Source: Ruminococcus sp. (lineage in GTDB: Bacteria > Bacillota > Clostridia > Oscillospirales > Acutalibacteraceae). Taken from it: a DNA stretch of 64,000 nucleotides. The stretch is taken from the NCBI GenBank assembly GCA_017411385.1, contig JAFQQF010000006.1:114161-178160 (forward strand), in the 5' to 3' direction. Within the stretch, counting starts at the first letter, position 1. Each line of letters begins with the position of its first letter. Shown here one piece after another: positions 63,301 through 64,000 of this stretch. The translations under genes and the position numbers were made by a program. The notes under the pieces were generated by a model. It did no database searches. It saw nothing but the letters and a program-made list of their open reading frames with translations, and was not told where the DNA came from.

Positions 63301-64000
63301 GAACGCAGTTGAAATAAAAAACCTATCTAAAAACTTCGGCCCCAAGCAGGCGGTGTGTGGACTTGATATGACCGTACCGATGGGTGCATTTTATGGATTT
63401 ATCGGTGAGAACGGCTCGGGCAAATCCACTACCGAAAAAATGATCTGTGGTCTGATCCCTACAAGCGGCGGATCAATCAAACTGTACGGAAAGGATTATA
63501 CGGATGAAGCTGTGAGAGCAAAAATGGGTGTTCTCATCGAATCTCCCGGTTGTTTCCCGGGTCTTACCGTTTGGGATAATATGATGCTTCAAGCGGCAAA
63601 TCTCAGCATTCCGAATGCCGAGCAGGAAGTCATTAAGGTTCTCAAAATGGTGAGAATGGAAGGAGCCGCAGGAAACAAATACAAAAACTGTTCCCTTGGT
63701 ATGAAACAGAGAGTTGGCATTGCTATGGCACTTCTCGGCGATCCTACACTTCTCGTGCTGGACGAACCTCTCAATGGTCTTGACGCTGACGGTATGAGAA
63801 TTATGCGCGAGGTGTTTACTGACATTATTAAGGACGGAAAGCGCAGTATTGTCGTATCTTCCCATCTGCTTGGCGAACTGCAAAAGGTCGCTACTCATTA
63901 CGGTATCATCCGTCACGGTAAAATGATCTGCGAGATGACGGCGGACGAGCTTGATGCAAGTTGCCGTACTTATATTGCACTAAAAGCCGAAGAAATGAGC
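63301..64000 (+). CDS. BcrA-type ABC transporter ATPase 2, partial
   Basis: Open to the right edge, so the last part is missing; 233 residues are visible. Starts MNAVEIKNLSKNFGPKQAV; Walker A GENGSGKSTTEKMI, signature SLGMKQRVGIAMALLGD, Walker B LLVLDEPLNGLD. A clear paralogue of the 61545 gene (same SSHLLGELQKVATHYGIIR end). AAGGAGGTCGAAACA precedes the ATG. Two ATPases flanking a permease suggests either a LanF-type pair or two transporters in series. Confidence 0.9.

Noticed and set aside
1-64000. CRISPR arrays, IS elements, tRNA and rRNA genes
   Set aside because: No regularly spaced repeats, transposase frames, cloverleaf-like segments or rRNA-like blocks were seen on either strand.

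Overview
The window is a low-to-mid GC Firmicute chromosome segment. It is most likely from a gut clostridium of the Oscillospirales/Ruminococcaceae type. The pointers are RNase J, a c-di-AMP phosphodiesterase of GdpP type, T-box and folate riboswitch control, ECF vitamin transporters, LytR-CpsA-Psr proteins, ThyX instead of ThyA, a DUF5711 protein and a dockerin-like tail on a lysin. No rRNA, tRNA, CRISPR array or insertion sequence was seen.

Layout: 1-1.8 kb (minus) holds an iron-sulfur pair (nifU end, nifS) and rnhA. 2.2-11.9 kb (plus) is a housekeeping run rnj-gdpP-rplI-dnaB-tilS-hpt-ftsH, then uvrA with terminators on both sides. 14.9-18.5 kb is an isolated phage-derived cassette (BppU/SGNH tail-like protein, GH25 lysin with a half dockerin, holin) with no other phage genes. 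18.5-23.9 kb is thyX-tmk-DJ-1-FTHF ligase-mltG-U32. alaS follows under a consensus promoter and a T-box. 27.2-28.6 kb is an ECF sigma factor with a membrane partner. 28.6-34.5 kb (minus) has folT behind a THF riboswitch, ribU behind an FMN riboswitch, and a licD/GT2/membrane protein/dipeptidase operon. 34.7-37.8 kb has a deoxynucleotidase and two tandem LCP proteins. 39.5-52.4 kb is ruvCAB, glmM, a methyltransferase, the shared ECF transporter core ecfA1-ecfA2-ecfT, truA, DUF5711, CvpA, pgsA and a ClpE-like ATPase. 52.5-57.3 kb (minus) has a frameshifted EamA exporter, an ABC-F protein, a LytTR/DUF3021 pair, and a membrane-anchored Ntn hydrolase with a 59-residue membrane protein.

The right end, from about 57.4 kb, is different. 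A patchwork of short repeats and hairpins leads into a locus of four small unrecognised envelope-like proteins. A cardiolipin synthase and a BcrA-type ABC transporter set that runs off the window follow it. Three promoters here share a triple 11-bp repeat at a fixed distance from the -10 box. GATC sites, nearly absent from the first 58.6 kb (nine counted by eye), appear at ordinary density from 58.69 kb on (21 in 5.3 kb), which points to recent acquisition. I regard this envelope locus with its phased promoters, and the stand-alone lysis cassette, as the two most promising undescribed systems here.

Functional threads: folate and thymidylate (folT, FTHF ligase, ThyX, Tmk), vitamin uptake (FolT and RibU using the EcfA1A2T core), envelope building (MltG, LCP pair, GlmM, PgsA, Cls, LicD) and genome maintenance (RuvABC, UvrA, DnaB, RNase HI).
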